From Streptomyces sp. NBC_01591 (GTDB lineage Bacteria > Actinomycetota > Actinomycetes > Streptomycetales > Streptomycetaceae), in assembly GCF_035918155.1 (NCBI RefSeq), contig NZ_CP109327.1, positions 2,294,001-2,358,000 on the forward strand: a stretch of DNA of 64,000 bases, in the 5' to 3' direction. The position numbers and the translations under genes are program-made. A model generated the notes under the pieces. That model was not told where the DNA came from, did not search any database, and was given only the letters and a program-made list of their open reading frames with translations. Below are positions 8,839 through 16,971 of this stretch, piece after piece; the stretch's first letter is position 1, and the number at the start of each line of letters is the position of its first letter.

Positions 8839-9936
8839 ATGCGCACGCACCGCATCACCCAGGCAGCCGTCGCCGCCGTCCTGCTCGCCGGAACGGTCCT
8901 CGTCCCGCCCGCCCTCGCCGCCACTCCCGCCGCCGCACCCGCGGCGAGCGCCGGGGCCACCGCGCGGGCCGCCGCCGTGCCGTTCACCGCGGCCACCGCC
9001 CAGCGCGCCGCCGACGGCGGCTACACGCTCTCCTGGTCCTCCGGCGCCGGATCGGTGACCGTCACCGCCGTCACCTCCCCCGACGCCACCACCGGCACCC
9101 CGGTGGGCACCGCCCCCGGCACCGGTTCGCTGACCGTCCCCGCCGGAGCCCTCGCCGACGCGGGACGCTGGTACTTCCGGCTGGTGCCGGACAGCGGTTC
9201 CCCGCTCGTCGTCGCCGAACGCTCGCTCGGGATCGAGTCCGCCCGCAACTTCCGGGACATCGGCGGCTACCGCACCACCGACGGGCGCTGGGTGCGCCCC
9301 GGTCTGGTCTACCGCTCCAACAAGATCAACAGCCTCACCGACGCCGAGCAGCAGCGCCTGCTCTCCCAGCGCCTCACCCTCGACGTGGACCTGCGCAACG
9401 CGGTGGAGCGGCACGACGATCCGGACCGGCTGCCCGCCGGGGTGAAGTACCAGGTCGCCGACGTGGTGTCGCTCAGCCACGGCATCCGCTTCCACGACTC
9501 GGCCCTGATGACACTGGCCGAGGCCATCGCGGCCGGGCTGTTCTCCGGCTCGTCCGACCTCGGCCAGTCCATCGGCTACCCGTTCATGGTCAACTTCGTG
9601 GGCGCCGACTACGCCTTCCGCGACCTGCTCACGGCCGTCGCGACGAACGACTCCGGCGCGACGGTCTTCCACTGCAGCTCGGGCAAGGACCGCACCGGCT
9701 GGAGCACGGCCGTCCTGCTCACCCTGCTCGGTGTCCCGCGCGAGACCGTCGAGGCGGACTTCCTCGCCAGCAACGACTACCTGGGCAACCCGAAGGCCGT
9801 CGAACTGAGCTGGCTGCGCGCGGCGTTCGACGAGGTGGACCATTTGTACGGCGACTTCGACACCTACGTACGCGAGGGCCTGAAGCTCGACGACGCGACG
9901 GTGGCCGCGCTGCGCAACAAGCTGCTGACGGACTGA
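8839..9936 (+). CDS. Secreted tyrosine/dual-specificity phosphatase (Y_phosphatase3 type)
   Basis: The 365-aa product has a signal peptide ending around ALAATPAAA, an Ala/Thr-rich beta-domain to about residue 135, and a phosphatase domain that opens with ARNFRDIGGYRT. The P-loop is HCSSGKDRTG, a perfect CX5R with nucleophile Cys279 and Arg285. This arrangement matches the bacterial lipid/tyrosine phosphatase family that includes Listeria LipA. The ATG at 8839 follows AAGGAG. It lies 40 bp after the 663-aa hydrolase and is probably co-transcribed with it. It acts outside the cell; the substrate (phospholipid, inositide or phosphoprotein) is unknown. Confidence 0.87.
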   Translation: MRTHRITQAAVAAVLLAGTVLVPPALAATPAAAPAASAGATARAAAVPFTAATAQRAADGGYTLSWSSGAGSVTVTAVTSPDATTGTPVGTAPGTGSLTVPAGALADAGRWYFRLVPDSGSPLVVAERSLGIESARNFRDIGGYRTTDGRWVRPGLVYRSNKINSLTDAEQQRLLSQRLTLDVDLRNAVERHDDPDRLPAGVKYQVADVVSLSHGIRFHDSALMTLAEAIAAGLFSGSSDLGQSIGYPFMVNFVGADYAFRDLLTAVATNDSGATVFHCSSGKDRTGWSTAVLLTLLGVPRETVEADFLASNDYLGNPKAVELSWLRAAFDEVDHLYGDFDTYVREGLKLDDATVAALRNKLLTD

Positions 9937-9973
9937 CGCACCGCCAACACCCGGTGTACCGACGAGTGGTGAC

Positions 9974-9992
9974 CCCGCCGTTCAACGGCGGG
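9974..9992. terminator. Short hairpin between convergent genes
   Basis: CCCGCCG-TTCAA-CGGCGGG forms a 7-bp perfect stem between the phosphatase gene and the convergent ADP-ribosylglycohydrolase gene, so it can serve both transcripts. Confidence 0.5.
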
Positions 9993-10002
9993 CGGCCGCC
10001 CG

Positions 10003-11139
10003 TCAGTACGCCGGGTACCGTCCGTCCGGCCAGGCGACCGCGTGCTCGAACTCCACGCACAGATCGTCGGCCACCTCGGTGATCACCGCTCGGCCCTCGG
10101 TCGCCACCAGCCAGGACGGCGGAAGGTGTACGTCCCCGTGGCGTGCGCCGAGCAGGTTGCCGCAGATCGCTCCCGTGGAGTCGCTGTCGCCCGAGTGGTT
10201 GACCGAGAGCAGCAGCGACCGGGCCACCTGATCGGCGCCGGGCAGCACGAGCGCGCAGTACACGGCGATGGCAAGGGCCTCCTCGGCGACCCAGCCCGCG
10301 CCCAGCGTCTCCACCTTCTCCCCGGTCGGGGCACCCTCCGCGGCCAGGTCTACGGCGGCTCGCAGCGCCGCCGTCGTCTCCTCGTGCCCCGGGTGGCGGC
10401 GCAGCAGCTCCATGGCCCTCAGTACGGCGCCCGCCGTCGAGTCGCCCTCCAGGAGGTGCGCGACGATCGCGGCGAAGGCCCCGGCCGCGTACGCACCGGT
10501 CGGGTGGCCGTGGGTGATCTGCGCGCACCAGTAGGCGAGCCGGAAGCTCGCCTCGGCGTCCGCCCCCACCAGCCCGAAGGGGGCGGACCGCATCACCGTG
10601 CCGCACCCCTTGGAGCCGGTGTTGACGGGGCCCGGCTCGCCGAGCCGGGCCGTCGGTTCGGGAACGTGGCCGGTGGCGAGCCCGGTCAGGCAGGCGTTGC
10701 CGGGGGCCCGGCGCGCGTAGAGCCAGGGCTGCTGCCTGAGCCGGCCGGTACGCACCGGGTTGTCGCCGCCACGGGCCGGCGGAGCGGGGTGGTTCTGGGT
10801 GTCCAGCCAGCGCAGATAGGCGTTCCGCACGATCCCGGTCTCGGCGCCGCCGCCGTCCCCGGTGCCGCCGCTGCCCTCCGCTGCCGCCCGGACATGGGCC
10901 CTGATCAGCCCTTCGGCCGTGAACAGGGTCATCTGCGTATCGTCCGTGACCCGTCCGACAACCCCCTCCTCGTCCGGGAGAAGTCCCTGTACGCCGTACT
11001 CACCGTGCGCGCGGCGGATGCCGGCCAGGGACAGGAACTCCACCGGATTTCCCAGCGCGTCCCCGATCGCCCCGCCCAGCAGACAGCCCCGGACCCTCGC
11101 CCTGCGGCCTGTGCGGTCCTCCCACGATGCGCCGTTCAC
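10003..11139 (-). CDS. ADP-ribosylglycohydrolase family protein
   Basis: The 378-aa product carries the family's metal-binding signatures: GCLLGGAIGDALGNPVE at residues 18-34, DDTQMT at 66-71, and VNHSGDSDSTGAICGNLLG near the C-terminus. The two Asp clusters would bind the two Mg ions of a DraG/ARH-type hydrolase that removes ADP-ribose from proteins or small molecules. The GTG at 11139 is preceded by GAGGAG; the longer frame to 11256 lacks a ribosome site and would run into the upstream gene. A Gly-rich insertion (GGTGDGGGAE) after residue 85 is likely a loop. It is divergent from the small DUF6343-like gene, 77 bp apart. Confidence 0.9.
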   Translation of the reverse strand: MNGASWEDRTGRRARVRGCLLGGAIGDALGNPVEFLSLAGIRRAHGEYGVQGLLPDEEGVVGRVTDDTQMTLFTAEGLIRAHVRAAAEGSGGTGDGGGAETGIVRNAYLRWLDTQNHPAPPARGGDNPVRTGRLRQQPWLYARRAPGNACLTGLATGHVPEPTARLGEPGPVNTGSKGCGTVMRSAPFGLVGADAEASFRLAYWCAQITHGHPTGAYAAGAFAAIVAHLLEGDSTAGAVLRAMELLRRHPGHEETTAALRAAVDLAAEGAPTGEKVETLGAGWVAEEALAIAVYCALVLPGADQVARSLLLSVNHSGDSDSTGAICGNLLGARHGDVHLPPSWLVATEGRAVITEVADDLCVEFEHAVAWPDGRYPAY

Positions 11140-11216
11140 GCACGATCTCCTCAGTCCGATGTCGAGATGCCCCAAAACGCCGTCGCGGGTCCATCCTGGT
11201 AGGAGAGGCGATCGCC

Positions 11217-11495
11217 ATGCGTACCGGTAATGAACCGACGACTGCCCGCAGTCCATTGCGGCTGCGGCTCTGGCTGAGTCTATGGGGGCTGGCCTGGGCC
11301 GTCTTCGGCCTGGCCGCCTTCACGCTGACCGACCGGCCGGGCTGGGCCGCCGCCTGCGGCCTGCTGCTCCTGCTGGTCCTCGTGGACCTGGCTGTGATCG
11401 TCCACCACATCCACCAGGGCCCGCACTACCAGCCCGGCCGCAATATCCCGCCGTACGAACCCGACCACGGCGGGCGCGGCAGGTACGGGCACTGA
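11217..11495 (+). CDS. Small two-helix membrane protein (DUF6343-like)
   Basis: The 92-aa product has two hydrophobic segments (about residues 19-38 and 44-64) and a polar C-terminus containing HHIHQGPHYQPGRNIPPY, a pattern I associate with the actinobacterial DUF6343 family. The ATG at 11217 has AGGAGAGG 8 bp upstream. Function is unknown. It ends 35 bp before the convergent TPR gene. Confidence 0.75.
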   Translation: MRTGNEPTTARSPLRLRLWLSLWGLAWAVFGLAAFTLTDRPGWAAACGLLLLLVLVDLAVIVHHIHQGPHYQPGRNIPPYEPDHGGRGRYGH

Positions 11496-11530
11496 AGCGG
11501 GCCGGGGGCGCGCCCGCCCGGCGCCGGACG

Positions 11531-11899
11531 TCAGTCCTGGGCCGGGAAGCGGGCCGCCCTCAGATACTCCGGGTTCGGGTCGAGCGCGGCTGCCAGCCGG
11601 AAGTGGCGGGCGGCCCGGTCCGTGCGGCCGGAACGCTCGAAGGTGCGGGCCAGCGCGAAGTGCGCGAAGGCGTTGTCCGGCTCGCGTTCCAGGACGAGCT
11701 CGAATTCCAGCTCGGCGGGGCGCAGCTGGGCGGCGGCGAAGAACGCGCGGGCACGCAGCAGCCGGGCCGCGGTGTTCTCCGGATGGGCCGCGATCACCGA
11801 ATCCAGCAGTTTCACCGCGCCACGGGGGTCGCGCGCCGCCAGCAGGTGTTCGGCCGCGCGGAAGTCGATGACATCGGTCTCCGGGGTTCTCTCGGGCAC
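11531..11899 (-). CDS. Tetratricopeptide repeat protein
   Basis: The 122-aa protein consists almost wholly of three TPR-like helix pairs. The clearest are DPRGAVKLLDSVIAAHPENT and EPDNAFAHFALARTFERSGR, followed by DRAARHFRLAAALDP, with the usual Trp/Leu/Gly/Tyr/Ala/Pro spacing. No enzymatic domain or signal peptide is present, so it is probably a cytosolic scaffold. It lies 78 bp downstream of coaE on the same strand, with a hairpin between them. Confidence 0.8.
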   Translation of the reverse strand: MPERTPETDVIDFRAAEHLLAARDPRGAVKLLDSVIAAHPENTAARLLRARAFFAAAQLRPAELEFELVLEREPDNAFAHFALARTFERSGRTDRAARHFRLAAALDPNPEYLRAARFPAQD

Positions 11900-11942
11900 G
11901 GTCTCATCCTTCCCTTCCTCACCGGGGACTCAACGTCCGGCC

Positions 11943-11966
11943 GGGGTCCGGTATTCCGGACTTCCC
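11943..11966 (-). terminator. Hairpin downstream of coaE
   Basis: GTCCGG-TATT-CCGGAC (11946-11961) forms a 6-bp stem with a four-base loop, flanked by GGG and CCC that can extend it with a small bulge. It lies directly after the coaE stop on the minus strand. Confidence 0.45.
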
Positions 11967-11977
11967 CGGTGCCGGGG

Positions 11978-12580
11978 TCAGCCGGCCTCGGCCCGCTCGG
12001 TCAGCTCCGACCAGACCTTGCGGACCTGCGGCTCCAGGTCCTCCAGCGGCCCGTCGTTGTCGATGATCAGGTCGGCCACGGCCCGCCGCTGCTCCCGGGT
12101 GGCCTGGGCGGCCATCCGGGCGCGGGCCTCGGACTCGGTCATGCCACGCAGCCGTACGAGCCGGTCGAGCTGGGTCTCGGGGCTCGCGTCCACGACGACG
12201 ACCAGGTCGTAGAGCGGCGCCAGGCCGTTCTCGGTGAGGAGGGGGACATCGTGGACGACGACCGAGTCGGGGCCCGCGGCCCGCTCCAGCTCGGCGGAGC
12301 GGGCGCCGACCAGTGGGTGGACGATCGCGTTGAGGGCGGCGAGCCGGTCGGCGTCGGAGAAGACGATCGAGCCGAGCTTCGGCCGGTCCAGGGTGCCGTC
12401 GGCGGTGAGGATGCCGGTGCCGAACGCGTCGACGACGGCCGCGAGCCCGGGCGTACCCGGCTCGACGACCTCACGGGCGATCCGGTCCGCGTCGATCAGC
12501 ACGGCTCCGTATCCGACGAACAGCCGTGACACTTCACTCTTGCCGGCGCCGATCCCACCGGTCAGGCCCACTTTCAGCAT
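11978..12580 (-). CDS. coaE: Dephospho-CoA kinase
   Basis: The 200-aa product has the CoaE P-loop GGIGAGKS at residues 8-15, followed by the [15 protein letters not shown] segment and the HPLVG motif. It phosphorylates the 3'-OH of dephospho-CoA to complete coenzyme A synthesis in the cytoplasm. Length matches stand-alone bacterial CoaE. The ATG at 12580 is the first Met of the conserved start [10 protein letters not shown]; upstream frame in the track extension is antisense noise. The neighbouring PAC2 and rpsA genes are the usual Streptomyces context. Confidence 0.95.
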   Translation of the reverse strand: MLKVGLTGGIGAGKSEVSRLFVGYGAVLIDADRIAREVVEPGTPGLAAVVDAFGTGILTADGTLDRPKLGSIVFSDADRLAALNAIVHPLVGARSAELERAAGPDSVVVHDVPLLTENGLAPLYDLVVVVDASPETQLDRLVRLRGMTESEARARMAAQATREQRRAVADLIIDNDGPLEDLEPQVRKVWSELTERAEAG

Positions 12581-12620
12581 GACCGGCAGCCTAGTACGAG
12601 GGGTGAGCGGCGGGGAGCGG

Positions 12621-13559
12621 TCAGGCGTCCCCCTCGCGCTCCGCGAGGAACCGCTCGAATTCGAGGCCGATCTCGTCGGCGGACGGCAGGTCCACCGGCT
12701 CGGCGACCAGGTTGCCGCGGGTCTCGGATCCGGCGACCGCGTCGTACTGGTGCTCAAGGCCCTTGACGAGCGAGACGAGCTCCTCGTCTCCCTGGTCGAT
12801 CTGCCGGTCGATCTCGGTCTGGGTGCGATGCGCCTCCGTGCGCAGCGCATGGGCGACGGTCGGCAGGACCAGGCCGGTCGCGGCCGTGATCGACTCCAGC
12901 GCGGTGAGCGCCGCGTCCGGGTACGCGGAGCGGGCGACGTAGTGCGGCACATGGGCGGCGACACCGAGGACGTCGTGTCCGGCCTCCATCAGCCGGTACT
13001 CCACCAGGGCCTCCGCGGAGCCGGGCACCTGGGCCTCGTCGAAGGGGCTGCGGTGGCCGGGCATGAGGTCCGTGCGGTTGCCGTGCGGGGTGATGCCTAC
13101 GGGGCGGGTGTGCGGGACACCCATCGGGATCCCGTGGAAATTCACCGCGAGGCGGACACCGAGGCGCTCGACGATCTGCTCGACGGCGGCGGCGAAGCGC
13201 TCCCACTCCACATCGGGCTCGGGCCCGGACAGCAGCAGGAAGGGCGCTCCGGTGGCGTCCTGCACGACCCTGACGTCGAGCGTCGGGGTCTCGTAGGCGG
13301 CCCAGCGGTCGCGCCGGAAGGTCAGCAGCGGACGCCGTGCCCGGTAGTCGACGAGACGGTCGTGGTCGAAGCTGGCCACGACCTGGTGCGGCAGCGTTTC
13401 GAGCAGGCCGTCCACGATCTGCTCGCCGGTCTCGCCCGCGTCGATGTATCCCTCGAAGTGGTAGAGCATGACCAGGCCGGCCGACTCCTGCGCGAGCGCC
13501 ATGTCGACGACGGCCAGGCCCTTCGGCTCCCATTCGTACAAACTCTGCGGATCAGGCAC
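12621..13559 (-). CDS. PAC2 family protein (proteasome assembly chaperone-like)
   Basis: The 312-aa product shows the PAC2 layout: an N-terminal [14 protein letters not shown] segment, [15 protein letters not shown], the [11 protein letters not shown] motif, and a C-terminal helical region ending in [10 protein letters not shown]. In actinobacteria such proteins occur in genomes with 20S proteasomes, but assembly function has not been shown for this group. The GTG at 13559 follows GAGGAGGAG; the upstream ATG-like start at 13610 would be longer without a better site. It is separated from coaE by 40 bp on the same strand and is probably co-transcribed. Confidence 0.88.
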   Translation of the reverse strand: MPDPQSLYEWEPKGLAVVDMALAQESAGLVMLYHFEGYIDAGETGEQIVDGLLETLPHQVVASFDHDRLVDYRARRPLLTFRRDRWAAYETPTLDVRVVQDATGAPFLLLSGPEPDVEWERFAAAVEQIVERLGVRLAVNFHGIPMGVPHTRPVGITPHGNRTDLMPGHRSPFDEAQVPGSAEALVEYRLMEAGHDVLGVAAHVPHYVARSAYPDAALTALESITAATGLVLPTVAHALRTEAHRTQTEIDRQIDQGDEELVSLVKGLEHQYDAVAGSETRGNLVAEPVDLPSADEIGLEFERFLAEREGDA

Positions 13560-13722
13560 GGTTACCGCTCCTCCTCGTGTTCGTCGAGAAGAACGCCCGG
13601 CAGGGCACATGCATTCCCGGACTGTGCCCTTTCACCCGCCGGTTCATGCCGGAACCCGTGCGAGAACCCGAGGCGCGTCGACGTTGGCGGGCGCCCGCCT
13701 TCCCTTTGAAGACACAGGCGTT

Positions 13723-13744
13723 GGTGTTCATGTCGGTGAACACC
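13723..13744. promoter_or_regulatory. Inverted repeat GGTGTTCA-N6-TGAACACC (candidate operator)
   Basis: Two perfect 8-bp arms separated by 6 bp lie about 165 bp upstream of the PAC2 start and about 150 bp upstream of the -35 of the beta-helix gene. The size and spacing suit a dimeric helix-turn-helix regulator. No regulator is encoded beside it. It runs directly into a CTCGGCG-GAAG-CGCCGAG hairpin (13744-13761). Confidence 0.5.
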
Positions 13745-13894
13745 TCGGCGGAAGCGCCGAGTTCACGGACACCCCCGGGCCACCGGGATCCGCACTGTGG
13801 CGCGTCACGGGCCGTCAGCTTCCCGCGCATCCCACAGGTGTTCCCCCGTTCACCCCGCCCGCCGCTCCCACCCCGCGGAGCAATGGTCCAGACA

Positions 13895-13923
13895 TTGACA
13901 CGGCCGCACCGCATCCCTACCGT
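13895..13923 (+). promoter_or_regulatory. Sigma-70-type promoter of the beta-helix gene
   Basis: TTGACA at 13895-13900 and TACCGT at 13918-13923 are separated by exactly 17 bp, a near-consensus vegetative (HrdB-type) promoter. A start about 7 bp downstream gives a leader of roughly 70 nt to the ATG at 14002. Confidence 0.65.
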
Positions 13924-14001
13924 CACTGGGCAGCAAGTTCAGAGACTCGCCCCACATTCATGTACGAGAACCTCGAACTCCTTCGACGGGAAGGCACCCC
14001 C

Positions 14002-14964
14002 ATGCGCACCCGCACTCTGCTCCCGGCCCTGCTGGCCACCGCGCTCGCCACCGGCGGCCTCGCCCTCGCCTCCGCCACCGCGGCGGGTGCGGCACCGGTC
14101 ATCGACGTGAGTACCGCCGCCCAGCTCAAGTCCGCTCTCACCGCCGCGGCCCCCGGCGACACGATCCGGCTCGCCGACGGCACCTACACCGGCAACTTCA
14201 AGGCGACCGTCCCCGGAACCGCTTCCGCCCGGATCACGCTCACGGGCTCGGCCAAGGCGATCCTCACGGCCGGCGGGGGCTACGGGCTGCACCTCAACGG
14301 CGCCTCGTACTGGACCGTCAAGGGCATCACCGTCACCGGCGGCCAGAAGGGCATCATGGCCGACACCGCCACCGGCGTCGTCATCGATTCGGTGACCGTG
14401 CACGACCTGGACATGGAGGGCGTCCACTTCCGCAAGTCCAGCAAGGACGGCGTCGTCAAGAACTCACGGATCTACGACACCGGACACGACGGCCGCGGCA
14501 TGGGCGAGGGCGTCTACGTCGGCACGGCCGGCGATCTCTCCGACCGGAGCGACCGGGTCCAGATCCTGCACAACACGATCGGCCCGGGGGTCGGCGGCGA
14601 GAACGTCGACATCAAGGAGGGCACCACCGGGGCGAAGATCATCGGCAACACCTTCGACGGCAGCGGGCTGACCGGTGCCAACTACGACGACTCCTGGGTC
14701 GACGTGAAGGGCAACGACGTCCTGGTCGAGGGGAACAAGGGCTCCCGTACGACCAACAACGGCTACGAGACCCACACCCAGCAGAGCGGCTGGGGCTGCG
14801 GCACCGTCTTCCGCGACAACACCTCTGACCTGACCGGCTCCAGGGGCGACAAGCAACTCGCGATCAACGTCACCAACTACAGCGCGAGCTGCCCGACCAC
14901 CGTCCACAGCAGCAACACGGTGACCGGCGGCAAGGGCCTGACCAACATCACCGTCACGCCGTAA
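14002..14964 (+). CDS. Secreted right-handed beta-helix protein (polysaccharide lyase-like)
   Basis: The 320-aa product has a signal peptide (LLPALLATALATGGLALASA, cleavage near residue 32) followed by repeated short beta-rungs: AQLKSALTAAAPGDTIRLAD, then VVIDSVTVHDLDMEGVHFRK, KIIGNTFDGSGL and VLVEGNKGS. These are the PbH1-type coils of pectate/alginate/chondroitin lyase-like proteins. Catalytic residues cannot be fixed without a structure, so substrate is open. The ATG at 14002 was preferred over one at 13960 because it starts the signal peptide and has GGGAAGG 8 bp upstream. It has its own promoter and terminator and appears monocistronic. Confidence 0.82.
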   Translation: MRTRTLLPALLATALATGGLALASATAAGAAPVIDVSTAAQLKSALTAAAPGDTIRLADGTYTGNFKATVPGTASARITLTGSAKAILTAGGGYGLHLNGASYWTVKGITVTGGQKGIMADTATGVVIDSVTVHDLDMEGVHFRKSSKDGVVKNSRIYDTGHDGRGMGEGVYVGTAGDLSDRSDRVQILHNTIGPGVGGENVDIKEGTTGAKIIGNTFDGSGLTGANYDDSWVDVKGNDVLVEGNKGSRTTNNGYETHTQQSGWGCGTVFRDNTSDLTGSRGDKQLAINVTNYSASCPTTVHSSNTVTGGKGLTNITVTP

Positions 14965-14980
14965 CCGCACCGCGAAAACG

Positions 14981-15016
14981 AGTGAGGCCCGCTCCCCGAG
15001 GGGAGCGGGCCTCACT
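14981..15016. terminator. Bidirectional terminator between beta-helix gene and rpsA
   Basis: A perfect 16-bp stem (AGTGAGGCCCGCTCCC pairing with its complement at 15001-15016) closes a four-base CGAG loop between two convergent genes. It is flanked by A-rich sequence on the left and TTTC on the right. Confidence 0.9.
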
Positions 15017-15060
15017 TTCAGCTACTGCGGTCGATCATCGACCGGAGGGGGTGCAGAGCG

Positions 15061-16572
15061 TCAGCTCTGGCCGCCCGCCAGCTTCTCGCGCAGGGCAGCC
15101 AGGGCCTCGTCCGACGCCAGGGCGCCGGAGTTGTCCGCGGACTCCGAGGAGTACGAGCCGCCACCGCTGCCGCCCGAGGCAGCCGGGGCGCCACCGGCCG
15201 GGGCGGCAGCGCCCTCGGCAGCAGCGGCCTCGTCGGCCTCGCGGGACTTGATGACCTGGGCCTGGTGCTGCTCGAAGCGCGCCTGCGCCTCGGCGTACTG
15301 CGTCTCCCACACCTCGCGCTGAGCCTCGAAGCCCTCGAGCCAGTCGTTGGTCTCGGGGTCGAAGCCCTCGGGGTAGATGTAGTTGCCCTGGTCGTCGTAG
15401 GACGCGGCCATGCCGTACAGGGTCGGGTCGAACTCGACCGAAGCCGGGTCGGCACCGAAGGCCTCGTTGGCCTGCTTCAGCGAGAGGCTGATGCGACGGC
15501 GCTCAAGGTCGATGTCGATGACCTTGACGAAGATCTCGTCGTTGACCTGGACGACCTGCTCCGGGATCTCCACGTGGCGCTCGGCCAGCTCGGAGATGTG
15601 GACCAGACCCTCGATGCCCTCGTCGACGCGCACGAACGCACCGAACGGAACGAGCTTGGTGACCTTACCGGGAACGACCTGCCCGATCTGGTGCGTACGG
15701 GCGAACTGCTGCCACGGGTCTTCCTGCGTCGCCTTGAGCGACAGCGAGACGCGCTCGCGGTCCATGTCGACGTCGAGGACCTCGACGGTGACTTCCTGGC
15801 CGACCTCGACAACCTCGGAGGGGTGGTCGATGTGCTTCCAGGACAGCTCGGAGACGTGCACGAGACCGTCGACGCCGCCGAGGTCCACGAACGCACCGAA
15901 GTTGACGATCGAGGAGACGACGCCGGAGCGGACCTGGCCCTTCTGCAGGGTCGTGAGGAAGGTCTGACGGACCTCGCTCTGGGTCTGCTCCAGCCAGGCA
16001 CGGCGGGACAGGACCACGTTGTTGCGGTTCTTGTCCAGCTCGATGATCTTGGCCTCGAGCTCCTTGCCCACGTAGGGCTGGAGGTCGCGGACACGACGCA
16101 TCTCGACGAGCGACGCCGGCAGGAAGCCACGGAGGCCGATGTCGAGGATGAGACCACCCTTGACGACCTCGATGACGGTACCGGTGACGATGCCGTCCTC
16201 TTCCTTGATCTTCTCGATGGTGCCCCAGGCACGCTCGTACTGAGCGCGCTTCTTCGAGAGGATCAGGCGGCCTTCCTTGTCCTCCTTCTGGAGAACCAGG
16301 GCCTCGATCTCGTCGCCGACCTTGACGACCTCGTTCGGGTCGACGTCGTGCTTGATCGAAAGCTCGCGGGAAGGGATGACGCCTTCGGTCTTGTAACCGA
16401 TGTCGAGGAGAACCTCGTCCCGGTCAACCTTGACGATGACACCGTCAACGATATCGCCGTCGTTGAAGTACTTGATCGTCTCGTCGATCGCCGCGAGGAA
16501 CGCGTCCGCGTCGCCGATGTCGTTGACCGCAACCTGCGGAGTGGTGGCGGTGGTCTCGGTGCTGCTCGTCAT
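15061..16572 (-). CDS. rpsA: 30S ribosomal protein S1
   Basis: The 503-aa product contains four S1 OB-fold domains, at about residues 37-107, 122-190, 208-276 and 293-362, for example DGDIVDGVIVKVDRDEVLLD and GQVRSGVVSSIVNFGAFVDL. This four-repeat form is normal in actinobacteria (E. coli S1 has six). The acidic/Gly/Ala-rich C-terminal tail after residue 440 is typical for Streptomyces. S1 binds mRNA on the 30S subunit and helps initiation. A clear promoter lies ~190 bp upstream, giving a long leader that might support autogenous control, as known for E. coli rpsA. Confidence 0.97.
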   Translation of the reverse strand: MTSSTETTATTPQVAVNDIGDADAFLAAIDETIKYFNDGDIVDGVIVKVDRDEVLLDIGYKTEGVIPSRELSIKHDVDPNEVVKVGDEIEALVLQKEDKEGRLILSKKRAQYERAWGTIEKIKEEDGIVTGTVIEVVKGGLILDIGLRGFLPASLVEMRRVRDLQPYVGKELEAKIIELDKNRNNVVLSRRAWLEQTQSEVRQTFLTTLQKGQVRSGVVSSIVNFGAFVDLGGVDGLVHVSELSWKHIDHPSEVVEVGQEVTVEVLDVDMDRERVSLSLKATQEDPWQQFARTHQIGQVVPGKVTKLVPFGAFVRVDEGIEGLVHISELAERHVEIPEQVVQVNDEIFVKVIDIDLERRRISLSLKQANEAFGADPASVEFDPTLYGMAASYDDQGNYIYPEGFDPETNDWLEGFEAQREVWETQYAEAQARFEQHQAQVIKSREADEAAAAEGAAAPAGGAPAASGGSGGGSYSSESADNSGALASDEALAALREKLAGGQS

Positions 16573-16971
16573 GTGGGAAAGGGCTCCGGTACGGACAGTG
16601 AGTCGTAGGTACTGCTACGCCGGGAGCCCGTATCACCTCTGCAGAAGCCGGACAGCTCGGGAAACACCGAACCCGCTGGACCGGGAGGCGCCTCGTGAAC
16701 CGAGGGGACATACAACAGATGCGAGCGCGGCCTGCTAGGTCTGAGGCGCGCAGGCTCGCAGCGCAACTTGTAGCATACGGGGGCAGCCGGGCACGGTCAA
16801 TGCGCGAAGGCGCACACCGGGGGCGCAACGGCTCATATCCGGCGCAACTCGTGTTCCCCGAGGCCACATCGGCCCCAGGACACAATCCATGGGCACGGGA
16901 GCCGTACTCACAGGTGCCCCCGGTACGTACCGCGTGCGGCGGGGTGAAGGCAAACTACAACGACGGACACG
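16573..16971. other. rpsA leader and divergent intergenic region
   Basis: This 399-bp gap contains the rpsA promoter at 16772-16800 and a leader of about 190 nt from ~16765 to 16573. The rest (16801-16971) precedes the divergent methyltransferase gene and shows no clear -35/-10 pair. No small ORF with a ribosome site was seen. Confidence 0.6.
16772..16800 (-). promoter_or_regulatory. Promoter of rpsA
   Basis: On the minus strand TTGACC (16800-16795) and TATGCT (16777-16772) are separated by exactly 17 bp, a strong match to the principal sigma factor consensus. Transcription would begin near 16765. Confidence 0.75.

Larger units (their letters stand above)
13560..14001. other. 442-bp divergent intergenic region
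   Basis: The gap between the PAC2 gene and the secreted beta-helix gene holds no convincing ORF but several symmetrical elements: an interrupted repeat AGGGCACA/TGTGCCCT (13602-13630) near the PAC2 start, the inverted repeat at 13723-13744, an abutting stem-loop at 13744-13761, and a readable promoter at 13895-13923. GTTCAC/GTGAAC half-sites recur near 13761 and 13850-13866. Confidence 0.6.
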
